Part shown: positions 32,636 through 40,877 of the stretch, piece after piece | Layout: the number at the start of each line of letters is the position of its first letter | Position numbering within the stretch: the stretch's first letter is position 1 | Assembly: GCA_964370635.1 (NCBI GenBank) | Contig: CAYJJU010000018.1 | Coordinates: 1-46,900, forward strand | Source: SIG603 sp964370635 | GTDB taxonomy: Bacteria > Bacillota > Clostridia > Oscillospirales > Acutalibacteraceae | DNA: 46,900 nt | Direction: 5' to 3' | The notes under the pieces: generated by a model | Seen by the model: only the letters and a program-made list of their open reading frames with translations | Databases searched by the model: none | Told to the model about the DNA's origin: nothing | Made by a program: the position numbers and the translations under genes

Positions 32636-33937
32636 ATGAAAAATTTAAAATATATTTTGACAGGCTTATTTATGGCGGTATCGCTTTTTGCGCTGGTGTC
32701 CTGCTCGCAGGTAACAGACATTCAAAACGGAGGCACGGTTAAGGTGGGTGATTATCCTGTAGTTGCAGGAGATGTAACCATAAATCAAAAACCTACAAAG
32801 GTGGCAGTGCTTGATGATTCTATTGCAGACATGATAATTGCAATGAAATACGAAACATCTTTAAGCCTTGCAAGCGAGGACTGCACTCAGCCTGAGCTTG
32901 AAACGCTGACTAAGATTAGCAGAAGCGACACAAACGGAGTGATTGCCGCAGGTCCTGACCTGATTTTGGCACATAGCTTCACAGAAGGCGAGAAAAGCGC
33001 ATTTACAGATGCGGGAATTACATTTGTTGAGGTAGAAGAGGCGACAAATAGAGAAAGTTTTGAAACCATGTACACTGCCGTGGGTTCAATGCTGGCCGGT
33101 GCAGAAACAGGCTACAGCACAGGACTAACACAGGCACAAGACATTTTTACAACTTTAGACGATATTCAAAGACTAGTGCCATCAGACAGAATTACAACTG
33201 TTGTTTGCCTAATTGATGAAACCACTGCGGTAACAGGCGAAGATTTAATGAGCAATGTAATGACTTATGCGGGGCTTATGAATGGATTTACAAGCCTTAG
33301 CGGCTCACAGTACACTTTTGAAGATTTACAAATGGTGAACCCACAAATTATATTTGCAAGCTCGGAGATGGTTGAAAAACTTACAAGTGATGAGCAATAT
33401 GCACAGTTATATGCCGTTGAGGCCTCGACTGTTTACACAGTAGAAGAAGAGTCGATGACAAGGGCAGGAAGAAATTTAATTTTAACTGCATCTACATTTG
33501 CGGGCATAGCGTATCCTGAACTTCTTGATGCCGAAACTGTAGATGAGCCAGAATACGGTGATGAGAGCAGTAGCACAGACGAAACAAGCAGCTCGCAGGT
33601 TGACACAAACGACGACCCAGCGGTAAGCTCAGAGCCTGAATCTGAGGCGGAGCCCACACCGGAGCCAACACCAGAGCCACTATATGCAACCCTTACACTC
33701 GGCGATATTTCAGAAGAAGTCAGAACCATGAATGAAAGACTGGAAATACTCGGATATTTGGAAATTGAATATACCGACGAATTCACACAGGATATACAGC
33801 AAGCCGTGATAGATTTCCAAACATTAAATGAACTTGAAGCGACAGGCATAGCAGATTCTGCTACACTAGAGCTAATGTATTCAGACCTTGCAATGTTTGC
33901 CCCAATAGTAGACGACGAAACTGAGGGCGAAGGATAA
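32636..33937 (+). CDS. BtuF/FhuD-like binding lipoprotein fused to a peptidoglycan-binding domain
   Basis: A 433-residue lipoprotein (lipobox LVSCS, Cys23). Residues about 40-300 resemble a periplasmic-binding fold of the iron-siderophore/cobalamin class (Peripla_BP_2): KPTKVAVLDDSIADMIIAM, AAGPDLILAHS, a long central helix and VNPQIIFASSEMV. A Ser/Glu/Pro linker (about 305-350, PTPEPTPEP) leads to a PG_binding_1-type domain (about 352-415, LGDISEEVRTMNERLEILGY, QQAVIDFQTLNELEATG). No cognate permease or ATPase is nearby. The domain match is by eye; the ligand is unknown. GGAAAGGA precedes the ATG. Confidence 0.65.
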   Translation: MKNLKYILTGLFMAVSLFALVSCSQVTDIQNGGTVKVGDYPVVAGDVTINQKPTKVAVLDDSIADMIIAMKYETSLSLASEDCTQPELETLTKISRSDTNGVIAAGPDLILAHSFTEGEKSAFTDAGITFVEVEEATNRESFETMYTAVGSMLAGAETGYSTGLTQAQDIFTTLDDIQRLVPSDRITTVVCLIDETTAVTGEDLMSNVMTYAGLMNGFTSLSGSQYTFEDLQMVNPQIIFASSEMVEKLTSDEQYAQLYAVEASTVYTVEEESMTRAGRNLILTASTFAGIAYPELLDAETVDEPEYGDESSSTDETSSSQVDTNDDPAVSSEPESEAEPTPEPTPEPLYATLTLGDISEEVRTMNERLEILGYLEIEYTDEFTQDIQQAVIDFQTLNELEATGIADSATLELMYSDLAMFAPIVDDETEGEG

Positions 33938-33980
33938 AAAAAGACTTGCCGCATTAAGGTAAAAAACAAACAAAAAGTAG

Positions 33981-34002
33981 GGGAGGGCTTCCATGCCCTC
34001 CC
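33981..34002. repeat. short hairpin GGGAGGGC-TTCCAT-GCCCTCCC
   Basis: A perfect eight-base stem with a six-base loop, preceded by GTAGG and followed by CTAAAAA, in the gap behind the lipoprotein gene. The flanks resemble the GTAGGGG boundary of the neighbouring repeat, so it is probably a third hairpin type of the same family. No T run follows, so it is not a typical terminator. Confidence 0.5.
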
Positions 34003-34022
34003 TAAAAATATATATAAAATTC

Positions 34023-34119
34023 GTAGGGGCGAACCTGCGTGTTCGCCCGAAACTAATGGTAGAACCCAAGGTTTCGGGCGGTCACATAGGACCGCCCCTA
34101 CAACAATTACGTCGTAGCC
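34023..34119. repeat. MITE-like palindromic repeat, copy D (partial)
   Basis: It contains both hairpins of copy B in the same orientation (GGGGCGAAC...GTTCGCCC and GGGCGGTC...GACCGCCC). The left terminal repeat is missing. Its right end reads, inverted, GGCTACGACGTAATTG, which resembles the left end of copy B rather than its right end. It lies eight bases before the stop of the convergent MecA-like gene. Confidence 0.75.
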
Positions 34120-34126
34120 TTTTATT

Positions 34127-34420
34127 TTATATCACTGCCTTAAAATCTACTTCTCGGCTTATTCTTTTGCCTTGTTCGGCTATGTGGGCGTCTAGGATTA
34201 CTCCTCGGCCACACAGTCTTCCGTACTCGCACAGTAAGCGCCTTATGTCCTTTCTCTTTGAAAGAGGACTGTAGACCGTTAAAAAATACTTCTGTTTTAA
34301 CTCGGAGAGTGCCGTTTTTTGCGTCATGTTTCTCATTGCATGAAGTGCATCTATCAGTCTGTCTATACTGTCAAAGCAAAATATTAGTGGTAAAACTTTT
34401 GAAATAATTTTCAATCGCAC
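34127..34420 (-). CDS. MecA-like C-terminal domain-only protein
   Basis: A 97-residue protein that resembles the C-terminal half of the ClpC adaptor MecA. The layout is FCFDSIDRLIDALHAM, then ELKQKYFLTVYSPL, then DIRRLLCEYGRL and IAEQGKRI, matching the MecA pattern of FDDFEDVI...KYYL...LSEYGE...EEHGK. The N-terminal substrate-binding domain is missing. The start is GTG at 34420 or TTG at 34414; the second has GGGGGAG five bases upstream. It lies alone between palindromic repeat copy D and htrA. It may be a truncated gene or a stand-alone modulator. The family match is by eye only. Confidence 0.5.
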   Translation of the reverse strand: MRLKIISKVLPLIFCFDSIDRLIDALHAMRNMTQKTALSELKQKYFLTVYSPLSKRKDIRRLLCEYGRLCGRGVILDAHIAEQGKRISREVDFKAVI

Positions 34421-34478
34421 TCCCCCTTTTTTATACCATTACATTATTATATGTTTAAAAAAGGAATGTGTGTACTAT

Positions 34479-36224
34479 TTATTTTTGCGTCTCTCCATCG
34501 TCAGAAAGAAGAACTATTTCTACGGTTATTTCTGCTCCATCTCGGTCAAGTGTAACCGTCACGGTGTCGCCTGCCGAGTAAAGCAGTAGCACGGAGGATA
34601 AATCGTCGAGTCCATGCACTCTCTCGCCGTCTATGTGGGTGATAACATCGCCTACTGCGGCATCTGTTCCCACAAAGGCGCTGTCCTCCTCGACTATCTC
34701 GATGATTAAGACGCCTGTAGGAAGCATTGTGTTCACTGCGGCGGCATTTGCACCGGTTATTCCAAGTCTAACCCTGCCCTCTACATAGCCTTTTGATAAG
34801 AGCTGATTTATAAGCTCTTCGGCGTCTGATATAGGTATTGCAAGGCCTATGCCCTCGTAGTCTTCTGCGGTAATTTTAGCCGTGGTAATTCCAACAACTT
34901 GCCCATACATATTCACAAGTGGGCCTCCGGAGTTTCCGGGGCTTATTGCGGCATCGGTTTGTATATATTTCATGTCTTGCTCGTTGTCAAGTCCTCTGTT
35001 AAGGCCGGAAACTATGCCTCTTGTAATAGATTTAGAAAAACTTTCGCCTCCTGGATTTCCTATTGCAAGCACCCATTGTCCAAGGCTTAAATCGTCACTG
35101 CTTCCAAATTCTACAGGGGTAAATCCCTCGCCGTTTATCTTTAGTATTGCTATATCCATAACTCTATCAAAAGATAAAACCGTGGCGTTATATTCATTGT
35201 CGTTGTTGTCGGTTATAGTAACTGCAACATTTTTTGTATCGAATACCACATGGCTGTTTGTCAAAATATATCCATCATCTGTTATAAACATGCCCGTTCC
35301 ATAACCCTCTTCAGAGGTTTGGTCGTCGTAAAAAATTTCTGCCTTGACTAAAACTATGGACGGCAAAACATTGTCATAAACCTCTTGTGCGCTGTATTCT
35401 TCGCCTAAAGGTTGGCTGTTTATTATTATTCCGTCATCGTTAAGGTCTGCGTCGACCTCTTCGCCTTTTTCATCGTCAGGCACAGGCACTACCTCGGGGA
35501 TATCGTCGGTGCTGTCGTAATTATCGGCACCGTCAAAGCCCTCAAAGTCTTCAAAATCGTCAAATCCTTCAAAACCCTCAAAGCCTTCAAAATAATCGGA
35601 ATAGTCGTTTCCGTCACCGAAAATATTGCCGTTTACAGGTGGGTTTGTCAGGGAATAATATATCGTTGTTCCAATAAATCCACCTAAGGAAAGCACAAAA
35701 AGTACTAGCATAGTCCACGCAAACACCCTAACACTTTTTTTCCTCTGCTTTTTAAGTGGGGGATATGTTTTTATCCTGTCGGAGGGCTCCATAAGATGCA
35801 CGGGATAGCCGTATGGATATGGCTGTTGGGCATAAGGTGGATACGGGTTTTGCTGTGGGTAGTGCGGATTTTGATAATACTGCGCCGGATACTGAGGCGG
35901 ATAATGCGTCGGATGCTGAGGGTATGGAGGGTATCCATTTTGATAAGGGTATCCATTTTGCCCTTGATTTTGGTAAGGATTGTAATAATTTTGATAGGGC
36001 ATTTGAGGATAAGCCTGTTGTTGTGGAGGACTTTCCTTTTTTTGATAATGCGCATTTAAAGGCATATCTTCCTCGATATATCCATGATTTTTCACGTCTG
36101 CCGCTTCAAAAACTTCCTCGCTTGTAAAACCGTCCTCAACTGTCGAAACTTCCTTATCTGCCGAAGTTTCGTCGTCTGTCAAGTTTTCATTTTCTTCTAT
36201 ATCAAATTCTTTATTGTCTGTCAT
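34479..36224 (-). CDS. HtrA/DegP-like membrane serine protease
   Basis: A 581-residue membrane-anchored S1C protease for envelope protein quality control. An N-terminal cytoplasmic part of about 160 residues is acidic, then rich in Pro, Tyr and Gln (about 65-145). A transmembrane segment lies at about 168-190. The extracellular region begins with a Phe-Glu-Gly repeat stretch (about 211-232). The trypsin-like domain has His325 (TNSHVV), Asp357 (VMDIAIL) and Ser432 (GNSGGPL); a PDZ domain ends the protein (about 470-575). It lies 16 bases behind the histidine kinase, so it is probably in the same regulon. No gene-specific symbol is assigned. Confidence 0.88.
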   Translation of the reverse strand: MTDNKEFDIEENENLTDDETSADKEVSTVEDGFTSEEVFEAADVKNHGYIEEDMPLNAHYQKKESPPQQQAYPQMPYQNYYNPYQNQGQNGYPYQNGYPPYPQHPTHYPPQYPAQYYQNPHYPQQNPYPPYAQQPYPYGYPVHLMEPSDRIKTYPPLKKQRKKSVRVFAWTMLVLFVLSLGGFIGTTIYYSLTNPPVNGNIFGDGNDYSDYFEGFEGFEGFDDFEDFEGFDGADNYDSTDDIPEVVPVPDDEKGEEVDADLNDDGIIINSQPLGEEYSAQEVYDNVLPSIVLVKAEIFYDDQTSEEGYGTGMFITDDGYILTNSHVVFDTKNVAVTITDNNDNEYNATVLSFDRVMDIAILKINGEGFTPVEFGSSDDLSLGQWVLAIGNPGGESFSKSITRGIVSGLNRGLDNEQDMKYIQTDAAISPGNSGGPLVNMYGQVVGITTAKITAEDYEGIGLAIPISDAEELINQLLSKGYVEGRVRLGITGANAAAVNTMLPTGVLIIEIVEEDSAFVGTDAAVGDVITHIDGERVHGLDDLSSVLLLYSAGDTVTVTLDRDGAEITVEIVLLSDDGETQK

Positions 36225-36240
36225 TTATATCCCTCCTAAA

Positions 36241-37779
36241 TTACTCTATAACCTGAATGTCGTCCACATTCTCAGATTTTAATTTTAAATTTGTCACAGT
36301 GGTATCAAAAGTTTGCTTTTGAAGCTCACGTGGTTTTGGCAAATACAATTCAAACCTGCAATACTCATCTTTACCGGATTTCACACAGATATCGCCACAG
36401 TGAAGCTTTAAAATAGTTTTTACAAGGTAAAGCCCCAGTCCCATTCCCTTTGTGTCCATGCTTCTGGATTTATCCGTCTTGTAAAATTTATCGAAAATCA
36501 TCGGGAGGTCGTCGCTGTCTATTCCTTGGCCGCTGTTTTCTATAGAGATAAAGGTCTTGTCAAAGCTGTCAGCGACAGAAAATCTTATATAACCTTTATC
36601 GTTTGTAAATTTCACTGCATTTTCGACTAAATTATAAATTACCTGATGTATTAAATCTTGGTCGCCCCAAACACTTTGTGACCTTAAATCTTCAAGTCCC
36701 AAAATTTGAATTTCCTTGTCTTCTATAGCCGTTTCAAAGGTTAATAGAGTGGAAAAAATTGTTGCGCTTATGTCAAATTTTACAGGGTTTAACTTCATTT
36801 CTCCGCTGTCTATCTTTGATAAATCAAGCATAGACTTAACAAGTCTTGAAAGTCTTTTTACTTCTTTTGAAACAATTCTTAAATAATAAGACTGTTTTTC
36901 TTTTGGTATGGTATTGTCTAAAATACCGTCTATAAATCCACCTATAGTGGTCATTGGCGTTTTTAGCTCGTGCGAAACGTTTGCTATAAAGCTTCGCCTC
37001 ATTCCCTCAACACTTGAAAGGGAGTTTGCCATGTTGTTTAAAGCCATAGAAAGCTGGCCTATCTCGTCGGCACTTTGAACAGGAACACGCACGGTGAAAT
37101 TGCCCTCACCTATGGCCTTTGATGCGGCGGACATATCCCTTAATGGTTTAACCATTTTATAGGTAAATAGCCACACAACTACAAAGGTAAGTCCCAAAGT
37201 TAAGACTGCGGACAGCGCAAATATTTGAAGGGTTGCAAGTTGATACTCAACGGTTGCCATGTCTTTTGTGCTTGCAAAAATTGCGCCTGCTATGACCTGA
37301 TCTCCGCTTCCGTCACTGCTTTCAACCACAAGCGGTATTCCAATTGTATAGTAGGAAGAGGAGTAAAAACCGGAGAAATCACTTCTAAACTCGCAAAAAC
37401 CATCTTGTGCCATTTCTACATGATTAATAGGCACAGGTATTTGCAAATCACTTTTCGTTTCATCAATATAAGAGCCTGTCAGCCTGTTTCCCTCAAGGTC
37501 TGTGATGAAAATATCTGCGTCTATGGTAGTTGAAATTGTGCGTATGAGAATATTTAGCAAATTTACATCCATGGTGTAACCGCCGCCGTCCTCATCAAGC
37601 GTGGTGGCACCTTTTGCTAAAGTTGCTATAGAGCCTGCATTTCGTGTAAGCCTTTCCTTGGTTTGACCCTCCCAAAAGCCTGTGAAAAACGCCATCATTA
37701 CGCTGACGAGCACTATATAGCCTGCAAGGACTATACTCATGGTTATAATCAAATATTTTTTAAATAATGACTTTTGCAT
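36241..37779 (-). CDS. sensor histidine kinase of envelope-type system
   Basis: A 512-residue membrane kinase: transmembrane segments at about 9-34 and 183-206, an extracellular sensor of about 145 residues between them, HAMP linker (about 207-258), HisKA with phosphorylated His270 (FIANVSHELKTP), and HATPase with NLVENAVKF, GQGIDSDDLPMIFDKFYK and GMGLGLYLVKTI. It signals to the response regulator whose gene precedes it. GATTAGG is upstream of the ATG. The signal is unknown, but the downstream htrA gene points to envelope or protein-folding stress. Confidence 0.9.
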   Translation of the reverse strand: MQKSLFKKYLIITMSIVLAGYIVLVSVMMAFFTGFWEGQTKERLTRNAGSIATLAKGATTLDEDGGGYTMDVNLLNILIRTISTTIDADIFITDLEGNRLTGSYIDETKSDLQIPVPINHVEMAQDGFCEFRSDFSGFYSSSYYTIGIPLVVESSDGSGDQVIAGAIFASTKDMATVEYQLATLQIFALSAVLTLGLTFVVVWLFTYKMVKPLRDMSAASKAIGEGNFTVRVPVQSADEIGQLSMALNNMANSLSSVEGMRRSFIANVSHELKTPMTTIGGFIDGILDNTIPKEKQSYYLRIVSKEVKRLSRLVKSMLDLSKIDSGEMKLNPVKFDISATIFSTLLTFETAIEDKEIQILGLEDLRSQSVWGDQDLIHQVIYNLVENAVKFTNDKGYIRFSVADSFDKTFISIENSGQGIDSDDLPMIFDKFYKTDKSRSMDTKGMGLGLYLVKTILKLHCGDICVKSGKDEYCRFELYLPKPRELQKQTFDTTVTNLKLKSENVDDIQVIE

Positions 37780-37799
37780 ACCTAATCCAATCTGATAAC

Positions 37800-38477
37800 T
37801 TATTCTTTTACTTCAAATTTATAGCCGACGCCCCATACGGTCTTTAGCGTCCATTTCTCAGAAACACCCTCAAGTTTTTCTCTTAGGCGCTTTACATGCA
37901 CGTCTACCGTACGGCTGTCGCCATAGTAGTCAAAGCCCCAAACCTCGTCAAGCAGTTGGTCTCTTGTAAAGACTCTGTTAGGGTTTGATGCAAGATGATA
38001 GATAAGCTCCATCTCTTTAGGTGGAGTATCCACTTGCTCGCCATGCACTCTAAGCTCATAATTTGTTAGATTTATGGATAAGTTCTCGAATACTACTTCT
38101 TTTTTATTGTCGTTTTTGCCAATTCTTCTTAATACCGCATTAATTCTTGCGACAAGCTCCTTTGCTTCAAAAGGTTTAACCACATAATCGTCGGCACCAA
38201 GCTCCAAGCCCAAAACCTTGTCAAATACTTCGCCCTTTGCGGTAAGCATTATTATAGGACAGCTCGAGGTTTTTCTTATTTCTCTGCAAACCTGCCAACC
38301 GTCAAGTCCCGGAAGCATTATGTCTAAAAGGACAAGGTCAGGCGAAAAGTTTGCAAACTCTGTAAGAGCCGTTCTGCCGTCGTTTGCAATACGTGTGTCA
38401 AATCCCTCTTTTTCTATATATAGCCTAAGTAATTCGCAAATGTTTTTGTCGTCGTCTACTATTAGAATTTTTGTCAT
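37800..38477 (-). CDS. OmpR-family response regulator
   Basis: A 225-residue regulator: receiver domain with the acidic pair DDD at positions 8-10, phosphorylated Asp52 (LVLLDIMLPG) and Lys in VKPFEAKEL, then a winged-helix DNA-binding domain (about 125-225: PPKEMELIYHLASNPNRVF, WGFDYYGDSRTVDVHVKRLR). It is first in a three-gene operon with the kinase and the HtrA-like protease. GAGGAGTAGG precedes the ATG. Confidence 0.93.
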   Translation of the reverse strand: MTKILIVDDDKNICELLRLYIEKEGFDTRIANDGRTALTEFANFSPDLVLLDIMLPGLDGWQVCREIRKTSSCPIIMLTAKGEVFDKVLGLELGADDYVVKPFEAKELVARINAVLRRIGKNDNKKEVVFENLSINLTNYELRVHGEQVDTPPKEMELIYHLASNPNRVFTRDQLLDEVWGFDYYGDSRTVDVHVKRLREKLEGVSEKWTLKTVWGVGYKFEVKE

Positions 38478-38595
38478 AATCCTACTCCTCTTAATAAATA
38501 ATATGTTATATTTTGATTTTATCCCTTATATAAGTCAATTTTAAGTACAAGCGGTGAATTTTATGTGAAGATTATAAAGTTTTTGATAAATAAAT

Positions 38596-39024
38596 TTAAT
38601 CAATGTCTTCATCAGGCTTTACTGCCAGTTTTTCAAGCATTTTCACAAGCTCTCTTTTGTCGGCCTTTTTATATATAAAATTAGGCACAATAATAAAAGG
38701 TATGCCTATAGTAAGCAGCCACGCAAGGTCGGGCTGAGACATATATAAATATACAAAAAGACAGGCCCATAAAAATCCGCCTGTTGCCATGATTATATTA
38801 GAATAAAAGTTCTTTGCAAAACGGTATTCAACATTGTCTCCGTCTAATTTGCCCCTTAGTACTGTGGTAAACGGTCTTTCAGAGTCTTTGCTAAAATAAA
38901 AATAAAACTCGTCTCCCTCGATTTTGCCTCTGACTGCGCCGTTTCTAAATGGCACGTTGTTTTTGTCGGTGGTCATTCTGCCTTTTAGCCTATTTAGAAA
39001 TCCCTCTTGTACTTTAATATTCAT
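38596..39024 (-). CDS. small hypothetical membrane protein
   Basis: A protein of about 142 residues that I do not recognise: a soluble N-terminal part (MNIKVQEGFLNRLKGRM..., about 75 residues, beta-rich) and two hydrophobic segments (about 80-115, FYSNIIMATGGFLWACLFVYLY and WLLTIGIPFIIVPNFIY), then a charged tail DEDID. AAGGA favours the ATG at 39024; an ATG at 39033 sits directly on it. It is the last gene of the minus-strand unit with the GNAT and CcdA-TlpA genes, just past a palindromic hairpin. Confidence 0.6.
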   Translation of the reverse strand: MNIKVQEGFLNRLKGRMTTDKNNVPFRNGAVRGKIEGDEFYFYFSKDSERPFTTVLRGKLDGDNVEYRFAKNFYSNIIMATGGFLWACLFVYLYMSQPDLAWLLTIGIPFIIVPNFIYKKADKRELVKMLEKLAVKPDEDID

Positions 39025-39057
39025 GTTCCCCATTCCTTTGCTTTTAATATTAGATGT

Positions 39058-39079
39058 GGGCGGTCGATGACCGCCCCTA
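39058..39079. repeat. GGGCGGTC-GAT-GACCGCCC hairpin with CTA
   Basis: A perfect eight-base stem with a three-base loop, the same core as the second hairpin of copies A-D. The last bases CTA (39077-39079), read on the minus strand, are the TAG stop of the acetyltransferase gene. A typical T run is absent. Confidence 0.6.
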
Positions 39080-39604
39080 TTTTATTATTCCAAAAAGTAC
39101 TAAGTCGTGGTACACGCCGTCTTTTTTTATGTGCATGCGCCTTGTGCCCTCGTACTTCATTCCAATTTTTTCCATGACTTTGCCAGAGGCAGGGTTTATG
39201 GCAAAAAAGCTTGCAAAAACCCTGTTATATCCCTTTTCGTCAAAGGCAAATCTAAGCACTTCTTTTGCCGCCTGAGTGGCATAGCCTTTGCCCCAGTGTT
39301 TTGGCACTATCCAGTACCCAAGCTCGCCCGAGTCATGGGCGCTTAAGTTTGAAAGGCCTATACAGCCTATGAGCTCGCCCGTTTGTGCAATTTCTATAGC
39401 AAACTCATAATATTTGTCGTTTAAAAAATTCTCCTCGTGCATTGATATCCAGTCAAGGGCATGTTTTGTAGTGTATGGCCTTGGAATTGCAAGAGTTGTC
39501 TTGTATATCTTTATATCAGAGCAAGAAATTGCCACAAACTCGGCATCTTCTTTTGTAAAAAGCCTTAAATTTAAGTCAGGCGTTTTTAAAATGGTCTTTG
39601 TCAT
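39077..39604 (-). CDS. GNAT-family N-acetyltransferase (RimJ/RimL-like)
   Basis: A 175-residue GNAT protein, nearest by pattern to the ribosomal-protein N-terminal acetyltransferases RimJ/RimL or related small-molecule enzymes. It starts MTKTILKTPDLNLRLFTKED, has IGCIGLSNLSAHDSGELGYW and the acetyl-CoA loop HWGKGYATQAAKEVL, and ends YHDLVLFGIIK. Its substrate cannot be assigned. It overlaps the CcdA-TlpA gene by four bases (ATGA). The stop codon is provided by a palindromic repeat. Confidence 0.85.
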   Translation of the reverse strand: MTKTILKTPDLNLRLFTKEDAEFVAISCSDIKIYKTTLAIPRPYTTKHALDWISMHEENFLNDKYYEFAIEIAQTGELIGCIGLSNLSAHDSGELGYWIVPKHWGKGYATQAAKEVLRFAFDEKGYNRVFASFFAINPASGKVMEKIGMKYEGTRRMHIKKDGVYHDLVLFGIIK

Positions 39605-40857
39605 TCTTCCATAACCCCCTCTATGGTTTGTTCTACTATGCTTTCCATCATGTCATAGCTAAGCCCCGACTGCACTACGCCGAAAATTGCGCCACTTTCG
39701 TCTATCATGTAAGTGGTGGGGAATACCCTTATAGCGTATTCGTCAAATGCCGATGTGCTCTCGTCCATCAAAACGGGGAAGGTGTAGCCGTTTTCGCTTA
39801 AAAAGTTTGTTATATGCTCAACAGAGCCCTCTTGACCGTAATTTGGTGCGGCAATGCCAAGCACAATTACGTCTTCTTCATTATAGCCATAGTTTTTATA
39901 GAGCTCTTCAATATGAGGCATTTCCTCTATGCAAGGCGGACACCATGTCGCCCAGAAATTAAGGAAAACCACTTTTCCCTTATAATCAGACAAAGTGTGC
40001 TCATTTCCAAATTGGTCTAAAAGAGTCATGTCGGGCGCTAAGATAACGTCTTCTTCCTCTTGGGAGGCATCGCTTACGTCGCTTTCTACTTGGCTTTGTT
40101 CCTGTGTAGTTGTGTCCACGGCGCCAAAGGTTGAGAGGTAGTTTGTTATATTGTTCATAAAGCCGGTAAGCGTCATTATTCCCATAAATACAAGGAGCAC
40201 GGCACCTACTTTTGCTGTGTATTTTACAATTTTTTGATGCTTTTTAAAGAAATTTAAAAGCGAGGCGGTGAAAATTCCCACCAGTAAAAACGGAATTATA
40301 AAGCCCAGTGCGTATACGCCTATAAGCACAAGTCCAGCGCTCATAGAGCCTGAAGAGCCTGCAAGAAGCAGTACGCTTCCCAAAGTAGGGCCTATGCAAG
40401 GAGTCCATGCAAAACTAAAGGTAAAACCTAAAATAAGTGCAGGTATTGGCCCCATTGCAAAGCGGTTTACCTTAAATTTAAGCCTGTGCTCACCGCTAAT
40501 TCCTGCCACATTTCCAAAAAGTCCAAATTGGTAAAGCCCGAAAAATATCATGACTATACCGCTAATTCGTGCAAACCAAAGCCTATTGTCGTTAAAAAAC
40601 GCACCGAGGGCGGTAAAGCCCACGCCCAATAGGAAAAAGGTGATGCTTATGCCTATTACAAAAAATAGTGTGTTTATAAATACTTTTTTTCGAGGGTAAA
40701 TCGTGTTCTCATTTTCGTCTTTTTGTGCCGTTCCACCTGCTAAATAGCTAAGATAAAGCGGTAAAAGTGGCAAAACGCAAGGCGAGAAAAAACCTATAAG
40801 TCCTTGAATAAAAACTGTAAGTGCAGATACATTTACTTCTAAGTCGAACCCGTTCAT
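39601..40857 (-). CDS. CcdA-like membrane thiol transporter fused to TlpA-type thioredoxin
   Basis: A 418-residue fusion: six membrane segments of the CcdA/DsbD beta type (about 15-235, redox cysteines Cys27 in FFSPCVLP and Cys154 in FAWTPCIGP), a linker of about 30 residues (SQVESDVSDASQEEED), and a C-terminal extracytoplasmic thioredoxin-like domain (about 275-415) with the WCPPC active site (Cys306, Cys309). It passes electrons from cytoplasmic thioredoxin outward to reduce exported or secreted protein disulphides. CcdA and TlpA/ResA are often separate genes; the fusion makes the relay intramolecular. The gene lies 20 bases downstream of the second dehydratase-activase gene. Confidence 0.9.
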   Translation of the reverse strand: MNGFDLEVNVSALTVFIQGLIGFFSPCVLPLLPLYLSYLAGGTAQKDENENTIYPRKKVFINTLFFVIGISITFFLLGVGFTALGAFFNDNRLWFARISGIVMIFFGLYQFGLFGNVAGISGEHRLKFKVNRFAMGPIPALILGFTFSFAWTPCIGPTLGSVLLLAGSSGSMSAGLVLIGVYALGFIIPFLLVGIFTASLLNFFKKHQKIVKYTAKVGAVLLVFMGIMTLTGFMNNITNYLSTFGAVDTTTQEQSQVESDVSDASQEEEDVILAPDMTLLDQFGNEHTLSDYKGKVVFLNFWATWCPPCIEEMPHIEELYKNYGYNEEDVIVLGIAAPNYGQEGSVEHITNFLSENGYTFPVLMDESTSAFDEYAIRVFPTTYMIDESGAIFGVVQSGLSYDMMESIVEQTIEGVMEE

Positions 40858-40877
40858 AAGGTCCTCCCTTCTGCCAA

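Noticed and set aside
35796..36059. A plus-strand frame opposite the HtrA Pro/Tyr-rich region
   Set aside because: It is the antisense of a low-complexity coding segment, with repetitive residues and no start signals.
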